A stretch of DNA of 42,362 bases. Source: Flavobacterium aurantiibacter. GTDB lineage: Bacteria > Bacteroidota > Bacteroidia > Flavobacteriales > Flavobacteriaceae. The notes below the pieces were generated by a model. It did not search any database and had not been told where the DNA came from. It saw only the letters and a program-made list of their open reading frames with translations. The stretch lies in NCBI RefSeq assembly GCF_002251775.1, contig NZ_NOXX01000211.1, positions 6,666-49,027 of the forward strand, given 5' to 3'. How positions within the stretch are numbered: the first letter of the stretch is position 1; every line of letters starts with the position of its first letter. Shown here piece after piece: positions 33,905-42,362 of the stretch. Position numbers and translations under genes: made by a program.

Positions 33905-35470
33905 TTATTCTGCTAGAGTTATCTTGAGCAGACGTTTTTTCTTGTCTTCAGCACCCAAGAAGTAAATAGCGTTTTTCGTTGTGTAACCATTTGAAACCAT
34001 AAAAGGTATTTCTCCGTCTTTGTCGTCGATGATTTCTTGGTAATCAAAATCGCCATGCTGATTAATTCTGATGGCATTTAGATTTGCCCGACCGCGTGAC
34101 GATTGAACGAATTTGATTCGGTCATTCGATAATTTCTTTACTTTTTCTCCGCTATTGATAAAGAAATAGGTGTTGTTAGAGGTGGTTAAAGAAGTATAAG
34201 AAGCGTAAGGATCTTTAAAATCAAAACTTGCCTCAGATTTATTGATATTTCGTGACCATTCGAGATTACCGGCTGTATTTAGTTTGACACAAATAATGTC
34301 ATCCTTGTGGTAAGAGGTTATTGTTCTGCTTCCTCCATTTGCATTGAACGTTGTTTGTGAGGTGGAATAATCTTCTTCGGCATTGAATATAATCTCTTTG
34401 TTTTCAGTAGTTGTAATTCCACGAAATGCGAGCGAGCGTAGTTCTTTATCTTTAACTTTACCGTATTTATCGATCATAAATTGCTCCGAAAACGGATTAA
34501 ATTTTTCGGCTTTAATCTTTAGTGTAGTTGGATCGATATCGTAATAACATATTCCTTTGTAACGGTTATCTTTCTTTTCGGAATAGAATCCAACACAAAT
34601 CAGTTTATCGTCGATTAGTACTGTTTTTAGTGATGCCGCGTATTTGTCTTTGGAGTCAAAAATATTGGAAACTGCCCCTTTTGCGCTGATTCGAGAGAGT
34701 TCGTATCCGTATTTTCCTCCAACTTCTTTACTTTTGGATTCGGGTGTAAAAAATCTACCTAAAGCGTATAAGGTTGTACCGTCGTTAGAAATTTCAAATT
34801 GAGAAACTTTGTAATCACGTTCTTTAATATCGCGTTCGAAAGTGTGTTCTAATTTAAGATTCAGGGACTTGTCGAAAAGATAAAATTGATGTGACTCCAT
34901 GTTTTTTTCTTGATCGATATCTATAGTAATTAAAAAAGCTGATTTATCGTCATTTAAAAATAGTCGAGCACCGAAACCGCTACTTCCCGACATGCTAAAT
35001 AAGCCTCCTTTTTTAGGTTTCTTATAAGGAAGTTTTAGTATTTCTTTACGTTGAAATTTAAAAGTTGTTAGATCTCCGCTGTTCGCTGAAAATACGTACG
35101 ATTCACTAGTTTTATCATATAATAATTCGATAATGTGTAGCGTATTACCGTCCATTAAAAAATCTAAAGTCGGATCTTCGGAGTCTTTATGAACTTCCTC
35201 AAAATTATAGTCGTATTCCCGTTTCAGCTCAAGTTGTGCGTTGTAACATTCAATAAAATAGCCCTTTGCAGATCTTCCCAGCATTCCTCCGTAGTAAGCA
35301 CGCACTACAATAATTTCGCCATTAGCCGCTTCAAGTACTTTCGAAAGTCTGGTGTTTTTTCTACTATCTTTGAAAATCGGACCAAGTTTTGTTTTTAGTC
35401 CAAGTTCTTGCGCGTGGCAAAAAAAAGTACTGCTCAGGAGCAGCATGCAGAAAATAAACAGTTTTTTCAT
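33905..35470 (-). CDS. Secreted protein of unknown function
   Basis: This 521-residue protein has a clear signal peptide (residues 1-20, ending in CHAQ). I do not recognise the family. The mature part alternates short beta-strand-like repeats rich in phenylalanine, aspartate and lysine (for example LHIIELLYDKTSESYVFS and LFLNDDKSAFLITIDID), which suggests a beta-propeller, perhaps with about seven blades. No sorting tail, transmembrane helix or catalytic motif is obvious. It is the only gene between the parC terminator and element E6. It is probably periplasmic or surface exposed. Confidence 0.75.
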   Translation of the reverse strand: MKKLFIFCMLLLSSTFFCHAQELGLKTKLGPIFKDSRKNTRLSKVLEAANGEIIVVRAYYGGMLGRSAKGYFIECYNAQLELKREYDYNFEEVHKDSEDPTLDFLMDGNTLHIIELLYDKTSESYVFSANSGDLTTFKFQRKEILKLPYKKPKKGGLFSMSGSSGFGARLFLNDDKSAFLITIDIDQEKNMESHQFYLFDKSLNLKLEHTFERDIKERDYKVSQFEISNDGTTLYALGRFFTPESKSKEVGGKYGYELSRISAKGAVSNIFDSKDKYAASLKTVLIDDKLICVGFYSEKKDNRYKGICYYDIDPTTLKIKAEKFNPFSEQFMIDKYGKVKDKELRSLAFRGITTTENKEIIFNAEEDYSTSQTTFNANGGSRTITSYHKDDIICVKLNTAGNLEWSRNINKSEASFDFKDPYASYTSLTTSNNTYFFINSGEKVKKLSNDRIKFVQSSRGRANLNAIRINQHGDFDYQEIIDDKDGEIPFMVSNGYTTKNAIYFLGAEDKKKRLLKITLAE

Positions 35471-35509
35471 CGTTTTGTTTTAGTTGGTATAGGTTTGTTT
35501 AAAGATTAA

Positions 35510-35547
35510 AAAAAGCAAAGCACAATCTTAAAAAGATTGTGCTTTGC
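35510..35547 (-). terminator. Terminator of parC
   Basis: GCAAAGCACAATCTT (35515-35529) and AAGATTGTGCTTTGC (35533-35547) form a perfect 15-bp stem with a 3-nt loop, followed on the minus strand by seven T. It lies 26 nt past the parC stop. Confidence 0.92.
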
Positions 35548-35573
35548 GAATTTGCAAAAAAATATAGAAAACG

Positions 35574-38285
35574 TTATTCCAATTGCAAGGTTATTTGCCC
35601 GTCTTCTTCCAAATCTGTTTTAATATCTTCCGGGAACAAGCTTACTTCTCCAGTTTTTAGTTCTTCTTCCGGTTCCGGTTCGGGTTCGTACGGTAAAGGT
35701 TCGAGTAAATTTACTTGTTTGATTTTATCGCTGGTAAGCTGATTACCAAGGGCTTTGAATCCTTTTACCGATATAAACTCTTCGAAATTCAACATAATTG
35801 GTTCTTTTTGAACGCCTTTCACTTTTGCGAAAAGCACTTCGGCCATAGGGCGCCAATCAGTAGCTACTAATTCGAGTTGCGAATTCGGATGATCGCTAAT
35901 AAAACTGTCTTCCTTATTTTCCGTTTCAACTAAAAAGCGCTTTACAAAATACTTGCTTTTTTCGCCGTCAAAATAAATTGCAGATATCGGTTTCTTTGGA
36001 ATCCATTTCTCCAACACAATCATGTCTTCTTCAAAATGCGTGGTTAATTCGGGCGTTATCACCTTTAATTTTCCACTTTGCGTGATGATTAAGATTTTAT
36101 CGTTCGGACGGAATTCGCCTAATAATTCGCCTCGACCGTCAACGTTTAGTCGTTGCACCGATTCGTCGAACCAGATTTTACGCGGACGTAAAGTTGAAAT
36201 TCCCTTTTCTTTGAGTTCAATTTTTTTGATCGGATATTTCGTTACCGTATTTCCGCGGGAAGCACGACCTTTAATGGCAATCGTTGCAAAATCGAGGTCA
36301 AACTTCAATTTTTTGATACTGCCCACCTGGCGTAGCAATACAGTAACCACTTCGGCTTCGCCATTCGGATTTGCCGAAAAATACAAGACTTGCGATCCGG
36401 GTTTTTCCTGCGTTAAATCGTAGTTTTTGTCGCGCGTTACGCCCGAAACATTGAAACGTTTCACAAAGGCGGAACCCGACTTACCATCGCGATAAATTAA
36501 GTTGTAAATCGTTCGTTTGTCGTTTTTATCAAATACACTTACGTGGATGATGTCTTTGCCAACAAATTTCTTTTCGTCGACTTTAGTGACCAGCATTTTT
36601 CCGTCGCGCAAGAAAACAATTACGTCATCAATATCCGAACAGTCGCCAACGTATTCGTCTTTTCTTAATCCGGTACCTATAAAACCTTCTTCGCGATTGA
36701 CGTACAATTTGGTGTTTCGCAAAACCACTTTCGTAGCTTCAATGGTATCGAAATTGCGCAATTCGGTTTGGCGTTCGCGACCTTTCCCGAATTTTTCTTT
36801 CAAGCGAGTAAAGAACGCAATGGCGAAATCGACAATGTGCTCCAAATCGTATTTCACTTGTTCCATTTCAGCTTCCAGCTTCGCAATCAGTTCGTCGGCT
36901 TTATCTGAATCGAAACGGGTAATACGAATCATCGGAATTTGCGTTAGTTTCTGCAAATCATCGTCGTTTATATCGCGTACCAGCATGTTTCGAAACGGTT
37001 CGAAGCGTTTATACATGTATTGGTACAGCGATTCGCGGTCTTGGTACAACTTGAAATCAATGTACATTTCTTCGCGAATGAAGATTTTCTCTAAGGTTGA
37101 GAAATGCCATTTTTGTTCGAGTTCGTCGAGTTGTATTTCGAGTTCGCGTTTCAGTAAATCGACTGTTCGCGCAGTTGATACGCGTAACATTTCCGAAACG
37201 CCCACAAAAAGTGGTTTGTTGTCTCTAATAACGCAACCCAAAGGCGCAACCGAAGTTTCACAGGCCGTAAAGGCATACAGCGCGTCGATGGTTTTGTCTG
37301 GCGACACTCCCGGCGGTAGATGAATCAGAATTTCGACTTCGGCAGCCGTATTGTCTTCGATTTTCTTAACCTTGATTTTGCCTTTTTCGTTGGCTTTAAG
37401 GATGCTATCGATTAAGGTTGAGGTATTTGTGGAAAACGGAATTTGTGTAATTACGAGTGTTTGCTTGTCGAGCTGACTAATTTTAGCACGTACACGTACA
37501 CGTCCGCCGCGCATACCGTCGTTGTAATTGGAAACGTCGGCAATTCCCGCTGTCGGAAAATCGGGGAAGAGGGTAAACGGTTTTCCTTTGAGGATTTTTA
37601 TCGAAGCATCGATTAACTCGTTGAAATTATGCGGAAGCACTTTCGTGGAAAGACCTACGGCAATACCTTCGGCTCCTTGCGCGAGCAGTAACGGGAACTT
37701 TACGGGTAAATTAACCGGTTCGTTTTTACGTCCGTCGTACGACAATTGCCATTGGGTGATTTTTGGCGAGTACAGAATTTCGTGTCCGAGCTTTGAAATA
37801 CGCGCTTCGATGTATCGCGATGCTGCGGCGCCGTCGCCGGTGAGGATGTTTCCCCAGTTTCCTTGCATGTCGATTAATAAATCGCGCTGACCAATTTGTA
37901 CGATCGCATCGCCAATACTTGCATCGCCATGCGGATGGTATTGCATGGTATGTCCAACAATGTTTGCTACTTTGTTGTAGCGCCCGTCGTCGAGTTCTTT
38001 CATCGAATGCATGATACGGCGCTGAACGGGCTTAAAACCGTCTTCAATGGCCGGCACCGCGCGTTCGAGAATTACGTAAGAAGCGTAATCCAAGAACCAG
38101 TCTTTATACATGCCGGTGACTTTGGTAATCGTGTCTTCCGGATTTTCGTTGTTTTCGTAAAAATGAGGACTTACGGCTGGGCGAATGTCTTCAAAACCAG
38201 TGCTTTCATTGGTTTCGAATTCATTTCCGGCTGATTCGTTTGATTCAGATCCTAGGTTATTTTCTTCTTCTTCTTCGTCTTTCAT
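35574..38285 (-). CDS. parC: DNA topoisomerase IV subunit A
   Basis: This 903-residue subunit cuts and rejoins DNA for decatenation. The N-terminal ~55 residues are an acidic low-complexity extension. The catalytic region begins YKDWFLDYASYVILERAVP, with the DNA-cleaving Tyr158 in GAAASRYIEARIS. The loop HPHGDASIGD (117-126) has Ala122 where E. coli GyrA has Ser83, the main quinolone-contact site; D126 matches Asp87. A C-terminal beta-pinwheel follows from about residue 520. It is the last gene of a unit that starts with parE, separated from it by a toxin-antitoxin pair. An acidic tail (DLEEDGQITLQLE) ends it. Confidence 0.96.
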   Translation of the reverse strand: MKDEEEEENNLGSESNESAGNEFETNESTGFEDIRPAVSPHFYENNENPEDTITKVTGMYKDWFLDYASYVILERAVPAIEDGFKPVQRRIMHSMKELDDGRYNKVANIVGHTMQYHPHGDASIGDAIVQIGQRDLLIDMQGNWGNILTGDGAAASRYIEARISKLGHEILYSPKITQWQLSYDGRKNEPVNLPVKFPLLLAQGAEGIAVGLSTKVLPHNFNELIDASIKILKGKPFTLFPDFPTAGIADVSNYNDGMRGGRVRVRAKISQLDKQTLVITQIPFSTNTSTLIDSILKANEKGKIKVKKIEDNTAAEVEILIHLPPGVSPDKTIDALYAFTACETSVAPLGCVIRDNKPLFVGVSEMLRVSTARTVDLLKRELEIQLDELEQKWHFSTLEKIFIREEMYIDFKLYQDRESLYQYMYKRFEPFRNMLVRDINDDDLQKLTQIPMIRITRFDSDKADELIAKLEAEMEQVKYDLEHIVDFAIAFFTRLKEKFGKGRERQTELRNFDTIEATKVVLRNTKLYVNREEGFIGTGLRKDEYVGDCSDIDDVIVFLRDGKMLVTKVDEKKFVGKDIIHVSVFDKNDKRTIYNLIYRDGKSGSAFVKRFNVSGVTRDKNYDLTQEKPGSQVLYFSANPNGEAEVVTVLLRQVGSIKKLKFDLDFATIAIKGRASRGNTVTKYPIKKIELKEKGISTLRPRKIWFDESVQRLNVDGRGELLGEFRPNDKILIITQSGKLKVITPELTTHFEEDMIVLEKWIPKKPISAIYFDGEKSKYFVKRFLVETENKEDSFISDHPNSQLELVATDWRPMAEVLFAKVKGVQKEPIMLNFEEFISVKGFKALGNQLTSDKIKQVNLLEPLPYEPEPEPEEELKTGEVSLFPEDIKTDLEEDGQITLQLE

Positions 38286-38326
38286 TTTTTAAATGTGCTT
38301 TATTCAAGCTAGTTAACTTTTAAAGC

Positions 38327-38641
38327 TTATTTTGCTTTTGGCATTTCACGCTGATAAAATACCTTTCCAACTCTTTTGATGTGCTCTTTTAAACTGTCAG
38401 ATTGTAATTCATCAAATAAAGAGATATCTACCAGATAAGGGATTTTACTTTCTTCGATGTTGGTTTTTATTTCAAATAATTCGCGATAATCTAAATTCCC
38501 AAAAACGGTCATATCAATATCAGAACCTTCACGATAGTTGCCGAGTACTCGCGAACCGTAAATTACAACTTTCTCAATGCCATCATGACTTTTAAAAAGT
38601 GATGTTAGTACTTGAAATGAATTAGGATACAAGCCAAACAT
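38327..38641 (-). CDS. MntA-type nucleotidyltransferase antitoxin
   Basis: This 104-residue MNT-fold nucleotidyltransferase has the catalytic motif GS-x10-DxD at G29, S30, D41 and D43 (IYGSRVLGNYREGSDIDMTVFG). In characterised HEPN/MNT pairs this enzyme silences the toxin by adding AMP units to a tyrosine of the HEPN partner, encoded here one base upstream. The length and lone domain match the small MNT antitoxins. The order is toxin first, antitoxin second. parC follows 41 nt later on the same strand. Confidence 0.9.
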   Translation of the reverse strand: MFGLYPNSFQVLTSLFKSHDGIEKVVIYGSRVLGNYREGSDIDMTVFGNLDYRELFEIKTNIEESKIPYLVDISLFDELQSDSLKEHIKRVGKVFYQREMPKAK

Positions 38642-38642
38642 A

Positions 38643-39050
38643 TTATAGAAACGTTTTCATTTTCAAATAAAAGTCCTTTAACAGAGGAAAGTAAATATCA
38701 CGAATATTTTTAAATTCTCGCTCTAAAATCAACTCTTGGTACGTGTGTACTGTTAGGTTTCGAGTCTCCAACATATTCATCCACTCTTCGCCTGAACTAA
38801 TTAAGCCTTTATTGAATGCTTCTCGGGTTGCACTTCTAGAACCAATAATATCTCGGATGCCTTCATGAGTCAGAAAATCTTTCATAACCTTCCAAGCCAA
38901 TTCGTGCGTAAATTCAAAACGTTGAATAATACCTTCTTTAATCAAATTTTCGCTTGTGTTGCCATAGTTTTCAATAGCCGACTCGAATTGCCGAAATGCG
39001 TCCTCATAATTTTGAAATCGCTGTATCCATCTTATGTCTCGATTTTCCAT
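38643..39050 (-). CDS. HepT-type HEPN toxin (HI0074 family)
   Basis: This 135-residue all-helical protein is of the HI0074 type. It carries the RNase motif R-x4-H-x-Y at R97, H102 and Y104 (ETRNLTVHTYQE), where Y104 is the position AMPylated by MNT partners. In known systems the free protein cleaves RNA. Its first helix (RDIRWIQRFQNYEDAFRQFESAI) and WKVMKDFLTHEGI match the nucleotidyltransferase substrate-binding family. The MNT gene follows with a 1-nt gap. It sits between parE and parC, 43 nt downstream of parE. Confidence 0.9.
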   Translation of the reverse strand: MENRDIRWIQRFQNYEDAFRQFESAIENYGNTSENLIKEGIIQRFEFTHELAWKVMKDFLTHEGIRDIIGSRSATREAFNKGLISSGEEWMNMLETRNLTVHTYQELILEREFKNIRDIYFPLLKDFYLKMKTFL

Positions 39051-39093
39051 GGAAAAGTACTTTTACAGTAAATCACATTCGTCTATTTTATGT

Positions 39094-40944
39094 CTACTCC
39101 ACCACATCCAACTCCACCTTCAAATTATTGATGATAAATTCTTGTCGATCGGGTGTGTTTTTTCCCATATAGAATTCCAATAATGTTTCAATGGTCGTTG
39201 CTTTGTCTAACATCACCGGATCTAAACGGATATCTTGCCCAATAAAATGTTTAAACTCGTCTGGCGAGATTTCTCCCAATCCTTTGAATCGAGTGATTTC
39301 AGGTTTTGGTTTCAACTTTTCAATGGCATCGATGCGTTCTTGGTCTGAATAGCAATAAATCGTTTCTTTTTTATTTCGCACCCGAAACAACGGCGTTTGC
39401 AAAATATACAAGTGCCCTTCCTTGATTAATTCTGGAAAAAACTGCAAAAAGAAGGTTATCAACAGCAAGCGAATATGCATGCCATCCACGTCGGCATCGG
39501 TGGCAATTACAATGTTGTTGTAACGCAAATTTTCGTAATCTTCTTCAATATCCAGCGCCGCTTGCAATAGGTTAAATTCCTCGTTTTCATACACGATCTT
39601 TTTGGTCATGCCGTACGAGTTTAAAGGCTTTCCGCGCAAGCTAAAAACGGCCTGCGTATTTACGTCGCGACTTTTGGTTATCGAACCTGAAGCCGAATCT
39701 CCTTCGGTAATAAACAACGTACTTTCGAGACAGCGCGGATTTTTCGTGTCGGTTAAGTGCACCCGACAATCGCGTAATTTTTTGTTGTGTAACGATGCTT
39801 TCTTAGCGCGCTCTTTCGCTAGTTTCCGAATGCCGCTCAATTCCTTGCGCTCGCGTTCGGCTTGTAAGATTTTACGCAGTAAGGCATCGGCAACTTCCGG
39901 ATTTTTATGTAAAAAGTTGTCGAGTTTCGTTTTAATAAAATCATTCACAAAACTGCGAACCGACGGGCCATTCGGACCAATATCCGTGCTTCCGAGCTTG
40001 GTTTTGGTTTGCGATTCAAAAACGGGTTCTTCAACTTTGATGGAAATGGCCGAAACAATCGATTTTCGTATGTCCGAAGCTTCAAAATTCTTATTGTAAA
40101 ACTCCTTGATGGTTTTTACAATGGCTTCGCGAAAAGCACCCAAATGCGTACCGCCTTGCGTCGTGTTTTGTCCGTTTACAAACGAGTGATACTCTTCTGA
40201 ATACTGTGTTTTCGAATGCGTTACAGCCACTTCAATATCATCGCCTTGCAAGTGAATAATCGGATATACCTGATCTTCTTCGCCTATAGCTTCTTCCAAA
40301 AGATCTTTTAGTCCGTTTTCCGAAACAAATTTCTCACCGTTAAAGTAAATAGTGAGTCCGGTGTTCAGGTAGCAATAGTTGCGCAACATCCGCACAATGT
40401 ACTCGTGGCGGTATTTGTAGTTTTTAAAGATGGTTTCGTCGGCAACAAACGATACTTTGGTTCCTTTGCGTTTCGTAGTTTCTTGCAATTCTTCTTCTAA
40501 AACCAAATTTCCGGCCGAAAATTCCGCTGCTTTTTGTTGGTTGTCGCGAACCGATTCTACACGAAAATAATTCGATAAGGCGTTTACCGCTTTGGTACCC
40601 ACACCGTTCAAACCAACCGATTTTTTGAACGCTTTCGAGTCGTATTTACCGCCGGTATTCATTTTCGAAACCACGTCGACAACCTTTCCGAGAGGTATAC
40701 CGCGACCGTAATCGCGCACGGTTACCTGTTTGTCGCGCACCGTTACCTCAATGGTTTTTCCGGCGCCCATCACAAACTCGTCTATACAGTTGTCGATCAC
40801 CTCTTTAAGTAAGATGTAAATTCCATCGTCGGGCGAGGAACCGTCGCCTAATTTTCCAATATACATACCTGGGCGCATCCGAATGTGTTCCTTCCAATCG
40901 AGCGAGCGTATATTGTCTTCGTTATAAAGCGTAGATTCTGACAT
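39094..40944 (-). CDS. parE: DNA topoisomerase IV subunit B
   Basis: This 616-residue ATPase subunit drives strand passage. It has the GHKL ATP-binding site (E48 and N52 in [13 protein letters not shown], and [11 protein letters not shown]) and a TOPRIM domain with EGDSASGS from residue 414 and [13 protein letters not shown]. Most TOPRIM sites in this family have GG where this one has SG. The ending [20 protein letters not shown] is normal for ParE. It heads a minus-strand unit with HepT, MntA and parC. Upstream lies a 327-nt gap shared with the cysteine-rich lipoprotein gene. Confidence 0.96.
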   Translation of the reverse strand: MSESTLYNEDNIRSLDWKEHIRMRPGMYIGKLGDGSSPDDGIYILLKEVIDNCIDEFVMGAGKTIEVTVRDKQVTVRDYGRGIPLGKVVDVVSKMNTGGKYDSKAFKKSVGLNGVGTKAVNALSNYFRVESVRDNQQKAAEFSAGNLVLEEELQETTKRKGTKVSFVADETIFKNYKYRHEYIVRMLRNYCYLNTGLTIYFNGEKFVSENGLKDLLEEAIGEEDQVYPIIHLQGDDIEVAVTHSKTQYSEEYHSFVNGQNTTQGGTHLGAFREAIVKTIKEFYNKNFEASDIRKSIVSAISIKVEEPVFESQTKTKLGSTDIGPNGPSVRSFVNDFIKTKLDNFLHKNPEVADALLRKILQAERERKELSGIRKLAKERAKKASLHNKKLRDCRVHLTDTKNPRCLESTLFITEGDSASGSITKSRDVNTQAVFSLRGKPLNSYGMTKKIVYENEEFNLLQAALDIEEDYENLRYNNIVIATDADVDGMHIRLLLITFFLQFFPELIKEGHLYILQTPLFRVRNKKETIYCYSDQERIDAIEKLKPKPEITRFKGLGEISPDEFKHFIGQDIRLDPVMLDKATTIETLLEFYMGKNTPDRQEFIINNLKVELDVVE

Positions 40945-41024
40945 GTGTTACTTCTGATAGATAGCTAATATACTAGAAAGCCTTGCTAAATTTTATCTCA
41001 AAATTCAGAAGTTATCAATAACGA

Positions 41025-41093
41025 TATTGACAGTAGGTATACCAACAAAAAATTGATGGTAATTATAATTATTTGTAACCCTTGCTGTCAATA
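41025..41093. promoter_or_regulatory. Spaced inverted repeat in the parE/lipoprotein gap
   Basis: TATTGACAG (41025-41033) and CTGTCAATA (41085-41093) are perfectly complementary 9-mers separated by 51 nt. The gap (40945-41271) is AT-rich and holds promoters for both flanking genes; no gene is visible. The repeat could be an operator for a looping regulator or chance in AT-rich sequence. Confidence 0.35.
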
Positions 41094-41227
41094 AAAATAA
41101 CGTTTAATGAATTATAAAATAATGTTAATTTATTGTTAATATTTATTTTTTGATAACTGCCATAGAGAAGATATTTCTAACTTCGTGAGAGTTTTTTGCA
41201 CAGAACATTACTAGTTCAAGAAGTATC

Positions 41228-41259
41228 TTGAGTAGTTTAAGTATTACTTATTAATTTAG
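41228..41259 (+). promoter_or_regulatory. Putative promoter of the cysteine-rich lipoprotein gene
   Basis: TTG (41228-41230) and TAATTTAG (41252-41259, one mismatch to TAnnTTTG) are separated by 21 nt, the expected -33/-7 spacing. The -7 box ends 12 nt before the ATG. Confidence 0.4.
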
Positions 41260-41271
41260 ATTAATGTATTT

Positions 41272-41904
41272 ATGAAAAATCAAGTAAAATTTTTTTGTTT
41301 TTTGATGGGTCTAATGACTTTTTCTAGTTGCAATGAATCCTCGGAGAATGTTGAAAATCAATCCGTAAATCTTAAAGAGATTGATTTGGATTTAACTGCT
41401 TTAAGAGTTAACTCTTCTAATTTATTTACATACACATCCAAGGCTCAACTCCTAAGTGAAATCCCAAGGGCCGTAGACGTTCTGTATGATGATGCACAAA
41501 GAGAATTAACCAATAATAGCAATCTGACGCATGTTACGTTTCTGGTTCGTTTTTCGCAAGGTAAGGCGGTTATATCGGAAGTAGCTTATGTGAATGCGAA
41601 TTCACGGACTATCTATGATGGCGCTTGGCTAGATTCTCGCGGACAATTTGTTTCCAATACGAACTCCTCTCTGGGATTACTTCCTGGATTGCCATGGGAT
41701 GCTATTTTAAAGGGGGGCTGTCCGCAAGGTTATACCTCATTAGGTACTTGTTCTAATACTGGTTCAACTGCGAGTATTACGGCGTGTATTTCGACTGCAA
41801 TTTCAACTTTTCTGTCATCTACAATATCTGCTGTTGGTGGCTGTGCTGAGACAAGAGTGAGTGTAGGAATTTTAAATACAAGAGTTTCCGGTAAAACTTG
41901 TTAG
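41272..41904 (+). CDS. Cysteine-rich lipoprotein of unknown function
   Basis: This 210-residue protein is exported as a lipoprotein (LMTFSSC, Cys20). The middle (about 40-145) is beta-prone with no motif I recognise. The last ~60 residues are rich in serine, threonine, glycine and alanine and carry five cysteines (150, 160, 172, 191, 210), the last being the C-terminal residue. The gene and its upstream gap are visibly richer in A+T than neighbouring genes, which may indicate acquisition, though small secreted genes often look this way. A strong terminator and element E5 follow. Confidence 0.72.
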   Translation: MKNQVKFFCFLMGLMTFSSCNESSENVENQSVNLKEIDLDLTALRVNSSNLFTYTSKAQLLSEIPRAVDVLYDDAQRELTNNSNLTHVTFLVRFSQGKAVISEVAYVNANSRTIYDGAWLDSRGQFVSNTNSSLGLLPGLPWDAILKGGCPQGYTSLGTCSNTGSTASITACISTAISTFLSSTISAVGGCAETRVSVGILNTRVSGKTC

Positions 41905-41929
41905 ATTGCGAATTATACCCAAATTAGAG

Positions 41930-41965
41930 CTGTCATCAATATAATTTTGATGACAGTTTTTTTTT
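41930..41965 (+). terminator. Terminator of the cysteine-rich lipoprotein gene
   Basis: CTGTCATCAA (41930-41939) and TTGATGACAG (41947-41956) form a perfect 10-bp stem with a 7-nt loop followed by nine T. The last T bases are also the start of element E5 (TTTGGGC). Confidence 0.92.
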
Positions 41966-42156
41966 GGGCAGCTGCCGGCGACGATGGTGCGTCATCGAAA
42001 TAAGTTTATCCGCGCCGGCATCCGGCTTTCCGCGATAAGCCTTTTCCGCCTCCGTCTCAAAACAAATCACCGAAAACGGGCTTCCGCTGGTCGCCGTTTT
42101 CGGTGTTGTTTTGTAGCCGTTTTCGTTAAGTCTTTCTGCTGCAATCCGTGCTGCGG
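41963..42156 (+). repeat. E5: structured 3'-end element at a terminator
   Basis: It runs from TTTGGGCAGCTGCC to CTGCTGCAATCCGTGCTGCGG; GCAGC in the head pairs with GCTGC in the tail. The left box is TCCGGCTTTCCGC (42021-42033). The stem pairs 42068-42079 (CACCGAAAACGG) with 42094-42105 (CCGTTTTCGGTG), perfectly. The apex is GGCTTCCGCTGGTCGCC. The rest of the gap, to 42207, shows nothing else. Confidence 0.8.
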
Positions 42157-42207
42157 AAGCGAGCTACACGTTTAATGTCTCCAGAAAAACTAAAAAAATA
42201 ACAGCTA

Positions 42208-42362
42208 CTAGTTTTTGATTATGGTGTAGCTTTCTGTTTGACCTGCATGTGTGAATAAAACTATGTATGTGCCAGTAGGCAGGCTGCTAAGGTCAAGTTG
42301 GGTTGGCATCACTCTACTATTCCATGAAAGTAGCATAACTCCAGATTGACTAAATACAGAAA
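42208..42362 (-). CDS. C-terminal end of a type IX secreted protein (partial)
   Basis: The minus strand reads 51 codons and a TAG stop: SVFSQSGVMLLSWNSRVMP, then TQLDLSSLPTGTYIVLFTHAG and QTESYTIIKN. LDLSSLPTGTYIV followed by a short strand and a lysine-asparagine end is the type A sorting domain recognised by the type IX secretion system. The gene continues past the window's right edge, so the passenger domain is not visible. The flanking sequence has no competing frame on the plus strand. Confidence 0.85.
   Translation of the reverse strand, partial: SVFSQSGVMLLSWNSRVMPTQLDLSSLPTGTYIVLFTHAGQTESYTIIKN

Noticed and set aside
36517..37323. A 268-codon plus-strand frame opposite parC
   Set aside because: It is the antisense of a conserved parC region with no domain, signal or start context; the same applies to the frame opposite parE at 39602-40099 and other antisense frames.
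35574..38285. Ala122 in ParC as an acquired quinolone resistance change
   Set aside because: The residue lies at the Ser83-equivalent position, but HPHGDASIGD appears to be the usual form in this group, so I treat it as lineage sequence, not a mutation.

Overview
The window reads as chromosomal DNA of a Flavobacteriaceae bacterium (Bacteroidota). Evidence: a type IX secretion sorting tail at the right edge, many lipoprotein signals and signal peptides ending in AQ, several TAnnTTTG boxes (the Bacteroidota -7 promoter element) just upstream of genes, few obvious Shine-Dalgarno sites, and gene neighbourhoods I associate with this family (rsfS-ftsH / LUD-cdsA-psd-ACBP-sodA, birA-SRPBCC-pyrE-NUDIX, ddl-coaD, PASTA-rluD). 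I see no tRNA, rRNA, CRISPR array, phage genes or insertion sequence.

Layout. 1-3.4 kb: AraC regulator, GNAT-like protein and outer-membrane transporter-like protein, all on the minus strand. 3.5-9.1 kb: DUF4834 protein, then a three-gene surface glycan operon (YfhO, glycosyltransferase, flippase). 9.4-11.1 kb: two coupled OmpA-like proteins. 11.1-14.4 kb: DUF1573 protein and valS. 14.5-20.1 kb, minus strand: rsfS-ftsH, then after a terminator an envelope-lipid operon (LUD, cdsA, psd, acyl-CoA-binding protein, lipoprotein Mn-superoxide dismutase). 20.1-24.4 kb: birA, SRPBCC, pyrE, NUDIX, coaD and ddl. 24.5-29.0 kb: a seven-gene plus-strand operon (PASTA, rluD, murQ, DUF6095, DinB, lipoprotein, terC). 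29.2-30.1 kb: a RES/Xre toxin-antitoxin pair. 30.3-35.5 kb: PhoX-like lipoprotein, di-heme peroxidase and an unknown secreted protein. 35.6-40.9 kb: topoisomerase IV (parE, parC) with a HepT/MntA toxin-antitoxin pair between the two subunits. 41.3-42.4 kb: an orphan cysteine-rich lipoprotein and the last 51 codons of a type IX secreted protein.

The most unusual feature is a family of structured intergenic elements, about 125-355 nt, called E0-E6 here. There are six whole copies and one partial copy. Each lies directly behind a gene's 3' end and never in a divergent promoter gap. They share short conserved boxes (like GGGCTNTCCGC on the left and CGCTGCAATCCC on the right). Four copies share an apical motif, GGCTTC-N4/5-GTCGCC. 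The outer ends and the long central stem differ from copy to copy, yet remain complementary within each copy. That covariation-like pattern suggests a folded RNA or single-stranded DNA element rather than simple sequence repeats.

Start codons were moved inward where a -7 box, a signal peptide or family length argued for it. Residue numbers refer to the start given.
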